Below, piece by piece: positions 52,498 to 61,750 of a stretch of DNA of 64,000 bases. The DNA lies in contig NZ_VIRS01000021.1 in assembly GCF_006912135.1 (NCBI RefSeq), positions 83,529 through 147,528 on the forward strand, read 5' to 3'. Made by a program: the position numbers and the translations under genes. Below the pieces are notes generated by a model that worked only from the letters and a program-made list of their open reading frames with translations, searched no databases and had not been told where the DNA came from. Positions within the stretch are counted from its first letter, which is position 1. Every line of letters starts with the position of its first letter. The DNA is from Cryptosporangium phraense (lineage in GTDB: Bacteria; Actinomycetota; Actinomycetes; Mycobacteriales; Cryptosporangiaceae).

Positions 52498-53748
52498 TCA
52501 GACGGCTTCGGCCTCGACCAGCGCCTCCCGGGGCGCCGGGATCAGCGTGACGACGTCGTCGGGCTCCTCGGGCGCGAACCGGGTCGACCAGGGGGCGCCC
52601 TTGACCTGGCCGAGCGCGAACTCGGCCAGCCGCAGCCGCTGGACGGCCGACGTCCCGGCCGGCGGCAGGATGTGGAACGCGTCCCGCTGGTAGCGGGCGA
52701 TCGGGGAGTCGTCCGGGAACAGCACGTACGCGCCGTGGATCTCGACCGCCAGCCGGGCCGAGTCCAGCGCGTACTCCGCGTTGACGAGCTTGGCGTTCTG
52801 CAGCTCGGCGTCGCAGGCGATGCCCCGGTCGAGCAGGTGGGCCGCGTGGTAGGCGGCCAGCCGGGCGGTCATCAGCTGGGACTGCATGCGTCCGAGCTGG
52901 TCGCGGATCGTCGGGAGCTCGGCCAGCGGCTTGCCGTACCGGCGCTGCCGACCGGCGAACCTCACGGTCTCGGCGACCACGGCCTCGTGGATGCCGAGCG
53001 ACACCGCGGTCAGGTTCGGGCGTCCGACCAGGATGCTCGACGAGTACGCGACGTCGAGCCCGTCGCCCTCGGAGCCGAGCAGGTTCGCGGCCGGGATCCG
53101 GCACTCGTCGAAGATCAGCTCGCCGAAGCTGAACCCGGGCAGCCCGACGGCGGGGCGGTGGGGCGCCGTCGAGAAGCCCGGGCGGTCGGCCTCGACCAGG
53201 AACGCCGAGAGTGCCCGGCTCCCGGTGCCGCCGGTGCGCGCGACCACCCCGTGCAGATCCCCGACGTGGCTGTTGCCCACGTACGCCTTGCGCCCGTTGA
53301 GGACGTAGGAGGAGCCCTCCCGGCGGGCAGTCGTCGCCATGCCGAGCACGTGGCTGCCGGACGTCAGCTCGGTGACCGCGATCGTCGGCAGGCAGTCCCC
53401 GCGGGCGACGGCGGGCAGCCACTGCTGCTTCTGGGCGTCCGAGCCGAAGTGCTGGATCTTCGCGGTGCCCAGCTGGGAGGCCTGGACCATCGCGCCCATG
53501 GCCCCGCTCACCCGGGAGAGTTCCTCGATGATGATCGTCTTGGCGACGTGCCCGGCGTCCATCCCGCCGTACCCGGCGCCGATCGTGGCCCCGATCCAGC
53601 CCTGCCGCGCGATCAGCCGGGACAGCTCGTACGCGACGCCCCGGTCCTCCTCCATCGCCGCGATGCGCGGGCGGACCTCCGCCTCGGCGAAGGAGCGCAC
53701 CTCGGAACGGATGCGGTCGTGGCGGTCGGTGCTGAAATAGCCGTCCAT
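52498..53748 (-). CDS. Acyl-CoA dehydrogenase-family flavoenzyme
   Basis: The 416-residue protein has the ACAD layout: helical N-domain (RPRIAAMEEDRGVAYELSRLI), the middle barrel with a variant FAD motif (IAVTELTSGSHVLGMATTA, Leu for the usual Pro and His for Asp), and the C-terminal bundle. The usual catalytic glutamate near the end is missing: the region HGAYVLFPDDSPIARYQRD has Ala where MCAD-type enzymes have Glu. A glutamate elsewhere could substitute. The start ATG 53748 is supported by GGAGG. The gene may act in a non-standard oxidation or be an inactive paralogue. Confidence 0.88.
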   Translation of the reverse strand: MDGYFSTDRHDRIRSEVRSFAEAEVRPRIAAMEEDRGVAYELSRLIARQGWIGATIGAGYGGMDAGHVAKTIIIEELSRVSGAMGAMVQASQLGTAKIQHFGSDAQKQQWLPAVARGDCLPTIAVTELTSGSHVLGMATTARREGSSYVLNGRKAYVGNSHVGDLHGVVARTGGTGSRALSAFLVEADRPGFSTAPHRPAVGLPGFSFGELIFDECRIPAANLLGSEGDGLDVAYSSSILVGRPNLTAVSLGIHEAVVAETVRFAGRQRRYGKPLAELPTIRDQLGRMQSQLMTARLAAYHAAHLLDRGIACDAELQNAKLVNAEYALDSARLAVEIHGAYVLFPDDSPIARYQRDAFHILPPAGTSAVQRLRLAEFALGQVKGAPWSTRFAPEEPDDVVTLIPAPREALVEAEAV

Positions 53749-54133
53749 GCAGCCTCCATGACGACGACGTAGCCGGGCCCGGACTGCCGGCCGCAGTGCC
53801 GGTATTACAGAAGACACCAGCCGTCCGTATTTGGCGCCGAGCTCAACCCTGTCGCGTCTGTTCCGCCGACGCAGCAGTCGCAGAGGTTCATTCGAGGCTC
53901 ACTTCCGGCGTCGCCAACGGACGCCAACGCCGGCCGAACCGGCTAAACGGCTATAAGGGTCAGGATCGGGAGCCCGGAATGAGCTTCGGCGTCACTCGTT
54001 CCTCCGTTTGCGTAGTCGCGAGATGATTCACGGTGGTGTTCCCGGGTGCCGCCGAGCCGCCCGCGAAGAAACGGCAACCAAGCGCCGGACGTGGCCCATT
54101 GGTAGCTATGACCCTTTTAGGTAGTTTCAAGGC
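53749..54133. other. Non-coding region upstream of the EAL-HDOD gene
   Basis: No credible gene in these 385 bases. TATAAGGGTCA (53952-53962) and TGACCCTTTTA (54109-54119) match as an inverted pair at 10 of 11 positions, 146 bases apart; the second lies 14 bases before GTG 54134. The region is AT-richer than its neighbours, consistent with promoters for both divergent genes. Confidence 0.4.
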
Positions 54134-55360
54134 GTGCTCAAGCAGTTCCCCGACGGCTCGACCCCGCCGCTGATCCACGTGGGCCGGCAGCCGATCTACA
54201 ACCGCGGTGGGGACGTGGTCGCCTACCAGCTCGTCTTCCGCGACACCGCCGGGGACGGCATCGACAGCCGGGCCCGCACCGACGCGCTCACCCAGCTGAT
54301 CGTGGCCGCGTTCACCGAGTTCGGCGTCGAGGAGCTGGTCGGCGAGGCCGCGTGCTTCGTCACGGTCAACCGCGACTTCCTCACCGGCGCGGTCCCGGTG
54401 CCGTTCGACCCCGGGCACACCGGCCTGTCGGTGAGCGCCGCGGTCACGGTCGACGACGAGGTGGCCGACGGCGCCGCCGAGCTGGCCCGGCGCGGCTTCA
54501 CGTTCGCGCTCGACCCCGGGTGCGGGCTCGGCACCCAGGAACGGCTGCTCCCGTACGCCGGCTACGTGACGATCGACCTGCGCGGGGCCGCGCGCGAGGA
54601 GATCGAGGCCGCCCGGCACGCGCTCGGCCCCTACCCGCACGTCCACGCGATCGCCGGGCACCTGCAGGCGGAAGACGACCTGCTCACCGCGATCGAACTG
54701 GGGTTCGAACTGTTCACCGGGCCCGCGGTCGGCCGGGCCCACGTCGTCTCCCGGCCGCGGCTCTCGACGACCGCGACCGCCCGCCTGCGGCTGATCGCGC
54801 TGCTGAGCGCCGAGGACGCCGGCGTCGACGAGGTCACCTCGGCCGTCGCCCAGGACCCGGCGGTCAGCTACCGGCTGCTGGCCGCGGCCGGCGCGGCCGC
54901 GTCCGGGCAGACCCGCGAGGTCGCCGGGCTGCGCGAGGCGGTCGTGCTGCTGGGCTTCAACCGGATCCAGGGCTGGGTGACGCTGATGCTGATCAGCGAC
55001 GGCGACGCGCTCGACGAACACGTCGCCTCGGTGGTGCTCAGCCGGGCCCGGTTCTGCTCCCAGCTGGCCCCGGTGTTCGGGGCACCGCCGGACGCGGCGT
55101 TCACGGTCGGGCTGCTCGACGGGCTGTCCGACCAGCTCGGCCTGCCGATCCCCGAGCTGGTCGGCTCACTACCGCTGGCGCCGCCGCTCAAGGCCGCGCT
55201 GACGTCCGGGGCCGGGCCGCTCGGGCAGGTGCTGCGCATCGCCACCCGCTACGCGGACGGCGTCGTCGAGCGCCTGCCCGGCGTCCTCGGCCCGGCCGAG
55301 CTGGCCGACGCCCAGTTCACCGCGCTGCGCTGGGCACATCTCCTGCTGGCATCCGCGTGA
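54134..55360 (+). CDS. Degenerate EAL-HDOD signalling protein
   Basis: The 408-residue protein has an N-terminal EAL-like domain (HVGRQPIYNRGGDVVAYQLVFR) without the E-x-L and metal-binding residues, so it is not expected to cleave c-di-GMP, followed by a HDOD domain (residues about 205-400, RLRLIALLSAEDAGVDEVTSAVAQDP, VVLLGFNRIQGW). This YuxH-type layout serves as a regulator of motility or protein interactions elsewhere. It overlaps the convergent HelD gene by 44 bases. Confidence 0.88.
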   Translation: MLKQFPDGSTPPLIHVGRQPIYNRGGDVVAYQLVFRDTAGDGIDSRARTDALTQLIVAAFTEFGVEELVGEAACFVTVNRDFLTGAVPVPFDPGHTGLSVSAAVTVDDEVADGAAELARRGFTFALDPGCGLGTQERLLPYAGYVTIDLRGAAREEIEAARHALGPYPHVHAIAGHLQAEDDLLTAIELGFELFTGPAVGRAHVVSRPRLSTTATARLRLIALLSAEDAGVDEVTSAVAQDPAVSYRLLAAAGAAASGQTREVAGLREAVVLLGFNRIQGWVTLMLISDGDALDEHVASVVLSRARFCSQLAPVFGAPPDAAFTVGLLDGLSDQLGLPIPELVGSLPLAPPLKAALTSGAGPLGQVLRIATRYADGVVERLPGVLGPAELADAQFTALRWAHLLLASA

Positions 55361-57701
55361 GCTCGTCCGGCAGCTCCCCGGGGTGCAGGATCCCGAGCCG
55401 CTGGGTGGCCCTGGTCAGCGCCACGTAGAGGTCGTTGCGCCCGCGCGGGGCGGCCGCGATGATCCCGGCCGGGTCGACGACCAGCACCACGTCGAACTCC
55501 AGGCCCTTGGACTGCGCGGCCCCCAGCACCACGGCCCGCTCGGTGAGGTCGGGCTCCGGGCCGGCCGAGGCCTCCGGCAGCGCCGCCGCGACGGCCGGCG
55601 CGAGCGCGTCCGGCGTGATCACCGCGAGCCGCCCGTCGCCGAGGCCGGCGAGTTCCGCGCGGGCGACCGAGGCCACCCGGCTCACCAGCGCGGCCGGGGG
55701 AACTTCCGCGTGCCACGGGGGCTCGCCGGTCTCCCGCACCGACGACGGTGGCTCGGCATCGGCGTCGAGGGTCGCCAGCAGCGGCTCGGTGATCCGCATG
55801 ATCTCGGCCGGCGTCCGGTAGTTCACCGACAGCCGGGTCAGCCGCCACCGGTCGCCCACGTACGGGGTCAAGGCCTCGTCCCAGGACCGCAGCCCGGCCG
55901 GGCTGGACGTCTGCGCGATGTCCCCGACCAGCGTCATCGACCGGGTCGGGCAGCGGCGCATGAGCAGCCGCCAGGCCATCGGCGAGAGCTCCTGGGCCTC
56001 GTCGACGATCACGTGCCCGAACGTCCAGGTGCGGTCGACCGCGGCCCGCTCGGCGACCGTCCGGCCGTCCAGCGTCCGGTGGCGTTCGGCCAGGCGCCGG
56101 GCGTCGAGGAGGTCGCCGACGGTCAGAACCTCCTTGTCCTCGGTCTTCGACCCGACCGCGACGTCGAGCACGCCCTGCGCGTAGGCGATCTCCTCGTCCC
56201 GGGCCCTGGCCGCCTGCGCGCGGGCGGCCCGGTCGTCGGCGCCCAGCCGCTGCGCGGCCTCGTCGAGCAGGGGGACGTCGGCGACGCTCCACCCGCCGGG
56301 GTAGCCGGGCCGGCCGGGCTCCCGCCGCAGCAGCGCGATCTCCTCCGGGGTGAGCAGCCCGGCGGCCGCGGTCTCCAGCCGGTCGGCGTGCGCGAACAGC
56401 TCGGCCAGCAGGCGCCCCGGCGTCATCGGCGGCCAGAGCCGGTCGCAGGCGTCGGCCACGTTCGGGTCGGCCTCGGCGACGGCCCGGTAGTCGACCGCGG
56501 TCTCGCCATACGCGTCGCCGGTGTCGGCCTCGTCGTAGCCGAGCCTCGCCAGGTCCGCGGCCGCGGCCGCGTCCAGATCGGTGTCGCCGAGCAGCGTCGC
56601 CGCCTCGGCCTCCAGCCGGTCGGCCAGGCCTGCGGCCTGCGCCTCGAGTTGCCGCGCGACCTCCGCGGTCACCAGCCGGACGAACGTCGGACGGGCCTGG
56701 TTGTGCGGACGCCGGGTCGCGCGGGCCCGGTCGGCGGCCGCCGTCCAGAACCGCGGTTCCAGCCGGACGACGTCGTCGCCGACCCGCACGTCGAACGCGG
56801 GCCCGTCCGGGGCCTGCCGGTCGCGGACCGCGGCGGCGACCAGGTCGGCCATCCGCCTGCTGCCCTTGAGCGCGACCGTCGCCGGGGCGTCGACGCGGTC
56901 CGCGACCACGCCGGGGAACAGCTCGCCGACCGTCGAGAGCAGCACGCTGGTCTCGCCCAGCCCGGGCAGCACCTGCCCGATGTAGCGCAGGAACACCGCG
57001 TTCGGGCCCACGACCAGCACACCCCGGGTCGCGATCCGGTTCGAGTGGTACAGCAGGTACGCGGCCCGGTGCAGCGCGACCGCGGTCTTCCCGGTGCCCG
57101 GTCCGCCCTGCACGACCAGCACGCCCTGCGCGTCGCTGCGGATGATCCGGTCCTGCTCGGCCTGCAGCGTCGCGACGATGTCCTGCATCCGTCCGGTCCG
57201 GCCGGTGGTGACCGCGGCCAGCAGCGCGGCCGCGCCCGCGAGCTGCTCGCGGTCCGCGTCCGGCGCGCCGTCGAGCACCTCGTCGTCGAGCGAGGTGACC
57301 CGCCGTTCCCGGGTGGCGATGTGCCTCCGGCGGTGGACGCCTTCCGGCGCCGCACTCGTGGCGACGTAGAACGGGCGGGCGGCCGGGGCCCGCCAGTCCA
57401 GCAGCAGCGGGTCGGCGTCGGCGTCCGGAGCGGGCAGGCCGACGCGGCCGACGTAATGGCGGACGCCGTCCTCCAGGTCGAGCCGCCCGAAGCACAGGCC
57501 CTGCTCGGCCGCGTCCAGGCGGGAGAGGCGGGCCGAGTACTCGGTGAACGTCGCGTCGCGCTCGCTGCGGGCCTGCGCGGTGCCGCCGGTCTGCCCGGCG
57601 ACGTCGACCAGGCGCTGTTTCGTGGCCAGCCTCAGCTCGTCGAGGCGGCCGTAGAGACCGGTCAGGTGTTCCTGCTCGAGGTCGAGATCAGACGGGGACA
57701 C
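55317..57701 (-). CDS. helD: HelD-type RNA polymerase-associated UvrD-like helicase
   Basis: This 794-residue superfamily 1 protein has an N-terminal coiled-coil arm (residues about 1-80, EHLTGLYGRLDELRLATKQRL), Walker A VVQGGPGTGKTAVALHRAAYLLY-type P-loop (GGPGTGKTAVALHRAAYLL), Walker B VIVDEAQELSPMAWRLLMRR, and the C-terminal UvrD motifs RLSVNYRTPAEIM and DLYVALTRATQRL. HelD frees stalled RNA polymerase and in some actinobacteria protects against rifamycins. I start it at GTG 57701. The 3' end overlaps EAL-HDOD by 44 bases. Confidence 0.92.
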   Translation of the reverse strand: MSPSDLDLEQEHLTGLYGRLDELRLATKQRLVDVAGQTGGTAQARSERDATFTEYSARLSRLDAAEQGLCFGRLDLEDGVRHYVGRVGLPAPDADADPLLLDWRAPAARPFYVATSAAPEGVHRRRHIATRERRVTSLDDEVLDGAPDADREQLAGAAALLAAVTTGRTGRMQDIVATLQAEQDRIIRSDAQGVLVVQGGPGTGKTAVALHRAAYLLYHSNRIATRGVLVVGPNAVFLRYIGQVLPGLGETSVLLSTVGELFPGVVADRVDAPATVALKGSRRMADLVAAAVRDRQAPDGPAFDVRVGDDVVRLEPRFWTAAADRARATRRPHNQARPTFVRLVTAEVARQLEAQAAGLADRLEAEAATLLGDTDLDAAAAADLARLGYDEADTGDAYGETAVDYRAVAEADPNVADACDRLWPPMTPGRLLAELFAHADRLETAAAGLLTPEEIALLRREPGRPGYPGGWSVADVPLLDEAAQRLGADDRAARAQAARARDEEIAYAQGVLDVAVGSKTEDKEVLTVGDLLDARRLAERHRTLDGRTVAERAAVDRTWTFGHVIVDEAQELSPMAWRLLMRRCPTRSMTLVGDIAQTSSPAGLRSWDEALTPYVGDRWRLTRLSVNYRTPAEIMRITEPLLATLDADAEPPSSVRETGEPPWHAEVPPAALVSRVASVARAELAGLGDGRLAVITPDALAPAVAAALPEASAGPEPDLTERAVVLGAAQSKGLEFDVVLVVDPAGIIAAAPRGRNDLYVALTRATQRLGILHPGELPDELTRMPAGDVPSAAR

Positions 57702-57889
57702 TGTCCACCTTTGCGTCGAGAGCGGGCCAGGCACAGCCTGAGCGAGAGCAACGTCGAAAAACAGTCTTGTTCTTCCCGCGGAGCTGTATCGGACCGGGTT
57801 CCAGGGGTCCGCCGATCGGGCCGGGTCCGGCCTAGGCTGGGCCTGGCCGGTGGATGTGCCGGCCGGGTCGCAACGGGGAGAAGGCGCGG

Positions 57890-58507
57890 ATGACCACCGT
57901 GTTCCGGCTGGATCGCGGCACACACGAGAGGTACCTGCAGCTCGTCCGGTTCCATCATGATTTCTTCGCCGACGCCTGGGGCGACATCGCGCCGGTCGAG
58001 TTCGCCGCGGCCGCCTGGCGCATCGCGACGCCGCCGCTGGCCACGCCGAGTTACGTCCGCTGGCACCGGCGCGTGCTCTCGGCCGAGGTCGTCCGCAACA
58101 GCTGGGACGGCACGCTGATCGGCCGGGTCCAGGTGGTGACGCCGCCCCCGTTCGACGTCGGAAGGCTGCCCCGGGTGACGTCGGACACGCCGCCGACCAG
58201 CCCGTTCGGCGACGACCACGTCAAGCAGGGGGAGGGGATCTGGCGGAACTGGGCGAACACGTTCGGCCAGTTCGTCGCGCCCACCGACCGGGACATCGCC
58301 CGGGGCCCGTTCCTGCGGGCGAGCGCGCTGGTCGAGGCGCCGCTGCCGCTGGCCGGCCTGCCGCCCGCGCCCGAGGGCCCGCTCGACGGATTCGAGGAGG
58401 ACGCGGCCCGCGCGGTCACCGTGCTGGCCCGCGGCCTCGACCGGATCCTGTCGCCGATCGTGACCGCCCTGGAGTCGTCGGGGCCGGACGTGTCGCTGCC
58501 GCAGTAG
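57890..58507 (+). CDS. Unknown soluble protein
   Basis: The 205-residue protein starts MTTVFRLDRGTHERYLQLVR and has no recognised family, signal peptide or membrane helix. It is mixed alpha/beta with Trp-rich patches (NSWDGTLIGRV, GIWRNWANTFGQF). CGGGGAGAAGG precedes the ATG. It is divergent from helD, separated by about 190 bases, and followed by the receiver-HDOD gene on the opposite strand. Confidence 0.65.
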   Translation: MTTVFRLDRGTHERYLQLVRFHHDFFADAWGDIAPVEFAAAAWRIATPPLATPSYVRWHRRVLSAEVVRNSWDGTLIGRVQVVTPPPFDVGRLPRVTSDTPPTSPFGDDHVKQGEGIWRNWANTFGQFVAPTDRDIARGPFLRASALVEAPLPLAGLPPAPEGPLDGFEEDAARAVTVLARGLDRILSPIVTALESSGPDVSLPQ

Positions 58508-58575
58508 CGCTCGCTCGGACGAACGCGGAACGGGTCCCGCCCGGTGCTGCAATAACAAGCCCATACCTACCGGCC

Positions 58576-59706
58576 TCACGGCGCGAAACTGCGCGCCACG
58601 GCGGCCCAGGCGGCGGGCGGGTCCTCGGGCGCCGGTTCGGCGCGTGCGACGCGGCGGGCGTAGGCGAGCAGGTGGGCGGCGACCTCGGCGTCGGGACCGG
58701 GGGCCGGCTGGGCCAGCACCAGGCGCAGCACCGGGTCGGCGAAGCCCCACAGGGCCAGCAGGTAGGCGCTGGCCTGGGCGGTGGTGCAGCCGAAGCCGGC
58801 GACCTCGGCCGCGGCCCGCTCGCCGGGGCCGGCGTCGCGGACCCGGGCCCAGCCGTCGGGGCGGGCGGTCACCTGGGCCAGCAGCCCGATGTCGGCCAGG
58901 ACGGCGGCCAGGAACAGCGCGCTGGTGCCGGCCCGGCCCAATCCCTCGGCCGACGCCAACCGGCGGGCCAGGGCGGCGGTGAGCAGGCTGTTCGCGGTGA
59001 GAGCGCCCAGGTCGAAGCCGGGCGGGAGCGGCGCGCTGGTGCGGTAGGCGGCGCTGACCAGCGCGAGCGCCTGGATGCTGTCGACGCCGAGCAGGACGAC
59101 GGCCTCCTCCAACGTGACGACCTGGTTCGGCGGGCAGAACAGCCCGGAGTTGACGAGTTTGAGCACGTCGGTGGCGGTGGCCAGGTCGGTCTCGAGGACG
59201 GCGGCGAGGTCGGCGGCGTCGCAGTCGGGCTGGGCGGCGGCGTCGACGAGCGCGGTGTACACGGTGGGGGCGCTGGGCAGCGACCGGGCCGAGCCGAGGA
59301 ACACCGAGATCGCGCCGCCGACCGCGTGCCGGGCCGCGGCGACCTCGTCGATCGCGGTGATCAGGTCGTCCGGGCGGCAGGGTTTGAGCAGGAAGCGGTG
59401 GGCGAGCGCGAGGACGGAGAGCAGCGCGGAGCGGTCGGTGCTGCCGGAGAGCGCGATCCGGGCGGTGGCGGGGGAGCGGTCGCGGACCGTGCCGAGGAGC
59501 CGGAGCCCGTCGAGCCCGGGCCCGGCGGCGTCGCAGACGACGACGTCGATCGGGCGTCCGGCGGTGAGGAGCGCCTCGCCGTCGGCGGCGGTGGTGGCGC
59601 ACTCGAGGTCCCAGTCGGGCCGGGCGATGCGGAGCAGGCGGCGGAGCGCGGCCAGGACGTTCGGCTCGTCGTCGGCGCACAGCACCCGCAATCCCGGCAC
59701 CCGCAC
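58576..59706 (-). CDS. Response regulator with HDOD output domain
   Basis: The 376-residue protein has a receiver domain (LRVLCADDEPNVLAALRRLLRI; phosphoacceptor in VVVCDAAGPGLDG; Lys in FLLKPCRPDDL) and a C-terminal HDOD domain (PTVYTALVDAAAQPD, LLGVDSIQALALVSAAYR). HDOD proteins lack phosphodiesterase metal residues and act through protein interactions. I start it at GTG 59706 with AGGGAGG upstream; the longer TTG start at 59748 is less likely. It is divergent from the receiver-HD gene, 80 bases away. Confidence 0.9.
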   Translation of the reverse strand: MRVPGLRVLCADDEPNVLAALRRLLRIARPDWDLECATTAADGEALLTAGRPIDVVVCDAAGPGLDGLRLLGTVRDRSPATARIALSGSTDRSALLSVLALAHRFLLKPCRPDDLITAIDEVAAARHAVGGAISVFLGSARSLPSAPTVYTALVDAAAQPDCDAADLAAVLETDLATATDVLKLVNSGLFCPPNQVVTLEEAVVLLGVDSIQALALVSAAYRTSAPLPPGFDLGALTANSLLTAALARRLASAEGLGRAGTSALFLAAVLADIGLLAQVTARPDGWARVRDAGPGERAAAEVAGFGCTTAQASAYLLALWGFADPVLRLVLAQPAPGPDAEVAAHLLAYARRVARAEPAPEDPPAAWAAVARSFAP

Positions 59707-59786
59707 CCCGCCCTCCCTGAACACCTCTCCGCTAAAGTAACGCGTCAAAGGGCAAAACCGGCATTCAGCTCGTATCGGGGGGCGCG

Positions 59787-60947
59787 GTGGCGGAGCGGAT
59801 CCTGCTGGTGGACGACGAGCCGGGAGTGCTGGACGGGCTCCGCCGCACGCTGGCCACCAAGTACGCGGTCGAGGCGGTGCTGTCCCCGGCCGAGGCGCTC
59901 AAGAAGCTCGAGCACAGCCGTGGGGGATCGAACCCGTTCGCGGTCGTCGTCTCGGACATGATGATGCCGGAGATGAACGGCTCCGAGTTCCTGACCCGGG
60001 CCTCGGAGATCAACCCGCTGGCGGTGCTGATCCTGCTCTCCGGTAAGGCCGACGTGCGCTCGACGATCGCGGCGATCAACACCGGCCGGCTGTTCCGCTT
60101 CATCGCCAAGCCGTGCAGCCCCCGTGACCTGCAGAAAGCCATCGACGAGGCGTTGGCCGCCTACCACGCGTCGAAGGCCGAGAGCGACCTGCTCGAGAAG
60201 ACGCTGGCGGGTTCGGTGAAAGTGCTGGCCCAGGCCCTGGCGATGGCCAGCCCGGAGATCGGCGGGCGGACCAACAACGTCATCGAGCTGGTCGGCGGCG
60301 CGGCCCGGATGCTCGGGCAGAGCCACAGCTGGGAGCTGCGCATGGCCGCGCGGCTGAGCCAGCTCGGGCTGGTGTCGATCCCGCCCGAGGTGCTGCACCG
60401 CGTCGAGGGCGGGATCGAGGGCACGGCCGGGGAGAAGTCGATGTACCGGGAGCACCCGGCGGTCGCCAAGGACCTGCTGGCCGAGATCCCCAAGCTGGAA
60501 CGGGTCGCGGCCTGGATCGGCGGCCAGGTGGCGGACGCGACCGCACCGCCGCCGAAGTCCGAGACGGACCCCGACCAGCGGGCCGAGCTGCAGCGCCAGA
60601 TCTTCACCTGCGCGACCGAGTTCCTGGCCGCGAAGGACATCGGCGAGTGGCCGCCGGAGTGCGCGGCCCGGCTGACCGCCGGCGGCCGGTACCGGACCGA
60701 CGTGATCCAGGCGATCCTGAAGACCGCGCAGGAGCGGGACAAGGCCCCGGACGCGGTGTCGGTGACGATCAACCAGCTCAAGGTCGGCATGCGGTTCGTG
60801 CGTGACGTCAAGGCGACGACCGGGGCGACGCTGGTCCGGAAGGGCGACACGGTGACCGACGCGGTGCGGGTGCGGCTGCAGAACTTCCGCACGTACGTCG
60901 GGGTGGTCGAGCCGCTGCGGGTGACCCCGGTGAAGGAGACGTTCTAG
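59787..60947 (+). CDS. Response regulator with degenerate HD-GYP-like domain
   Basis: The 386-residue protein has an intact receiver ([42 protein letters not shown]) and an RpfG-like HD region. The usual metal-binding HD in the LHDIGK motif reads LSQLGL here ([16 protein letters not shown]), and the GYP loop is absent, so c-di-GMP hydrolysis is not expected. Later residues ([15 protein letters not shown]) keep the family shape. It is divergent from the receiver-HDOD gene, suggesting a paired system. GTG 59787 follows GGGGGGC. Confidence 0.88.
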   Translation: MAERILLVDDEPGVLDGLRRTLATKYAVEAVLSPAEALKKLEHSRGGSNPFAVVVSDMMMPEMNGSEFLTRASEINPLAVLILLSGKADVRSTIAAINTGRLFRFIAKPCSPRDLQKAIDEALAAYHASKAESDLLEKTLAGSVKVLAQALAMASPEIGGRTNNVIELVGGAARMLGQSHSWELRMAARLSQLGLVSIPPEVLHRVEGGIEGTAGEKSMYREHPAVAKDLLAEIPKLERVAAWIGGQVADATAPPPKSETDPDQRAELQRQIFTCATEFLAAKDIGEWPPECAARLTAGGRYRTDVIQAILKTAQERDKAPDAVSVTINQLKVGMRFVRDVKATTGATLVRKGDTVTDAVRVRLQNFRTYVGVVEPLRVTPVKETF

Positions 60948-61750
60948 CGCCAGTGGGTGGGGCGCGGGAGGTGCGGCGGGAGGCGGGTCGCGTGGTTACC
61001 GCGGGCGGCGGCCAGCTGCGGCGGGGTGAGGAACAGCGCGTCGCGCAGGTCGGCGCCCGAGAGGTTCGCCCCGCGGAGGTCGGCGCCGGTGAGGTCGGCG
61101 CCGCGCAGGTCGGCTGCTTTCAGCGTCGCGCCGATCAGGTAGGTGCCCCGCAGGCCGGCCCGGCGGAGGTCGGCCCGGTCGAGGCGGGCGCCGATGAGGT
61201 CCGCGCCGTGGTGATCGGGGCCGGGCCGGCCGGTGGCGGCGCGGGTCAGTTCGCCGGCCCGGCGCAGGAGCGGCACGACGGCCTCGTGGTGGGCGTCGAC
61301 GTCGAGGGCCCGCAGGTCGTCGGGGGAGCCGTCGGCGAGCGCGGTCGTCCGGGCCAGGGCGTCGGCGAGGTCGGCGTGGAGCGGGGCGGCCGGGGCCAGC
61401 GTCCGGGCCTCCTCGAGGTACCAGCGGAGTTCGAACAGCCGGCGCACCACCGGGAACACCGCGAACATCGAATCGGCGACCTCGGGGCCTTCGCGCCAGG
61501 TGCGGCCGCCGAACGTGTGCCGGGTGACGTGCTGGCCGGCGCCGAGGCAGTCGAACACCGTGCAGCCGGCGTACCCCGAGGGGCGTAGCCGGTCGTGGAT
61601 GCCGCACCGGAAGTCGGTCAGCAGGTTCGGGCACGGGCGTCCGGCCGGTTTGTCGGCCGCGAAGTCGGCCGACTTGGCGAACGGCAGCGCGACGCAGCAC
61701 AGCGCGGCGCAGCGGGCGCAGTCCGGGCGCAGGTCGGGGGAGACGGTCAT
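60944..61750 (-). CDS. Cys-cluster and pentapeptide-repeat protein
   Basis: The 268-residue protein has two parts. The first 70 residues hold a cysteine set ([28 protein letters not shown]), like YkgJ-type metal or Fe-S cluster proteins. From about residue 185 is a short pentapeptide-repeat region, [20 protein letters not shown] then [21 protein letters not shown], about twelve units of the A(D/N)LXX type, forming a right-handed beta-helix. The middle is a helical linker. The ATG overlaps the NB-ARC regulator stop (ATGA), so it is cotranscribed. Known actinobacterial layout, role unclear. Confidence 0.88.
   Translation of the reverse strand: MTVSPDLRPDCARCAALCCVALPFAKSADFAADKPAGRPCPNLLTDFRCGIHDRLRPSGYAGCTVFDCLGAGQHVTRHTFGGRTWREGPEVADSMFAVFPVVRRLFELRWYLEEARTLAPAAPLHADLADALARTTALADGSPDDLRALDVDAHHEAVVPLLRRAGELTRAATGRPGPDHHGADLIGARLDRADLRRAGLRGTYLIGATLKAADLRGADLTGADLRGANLSGADLRDALFLTPPQLAAARGNHATRLPPHLPRPTHWR

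Noticed and set aside
57702..57889. A rifamycin-associated element upstream of helD that would mark it as HelR
   Set aside because: No GGGGCTTGC-type inverted motif is present in this leader, so rifamycin inducibility is not supported.
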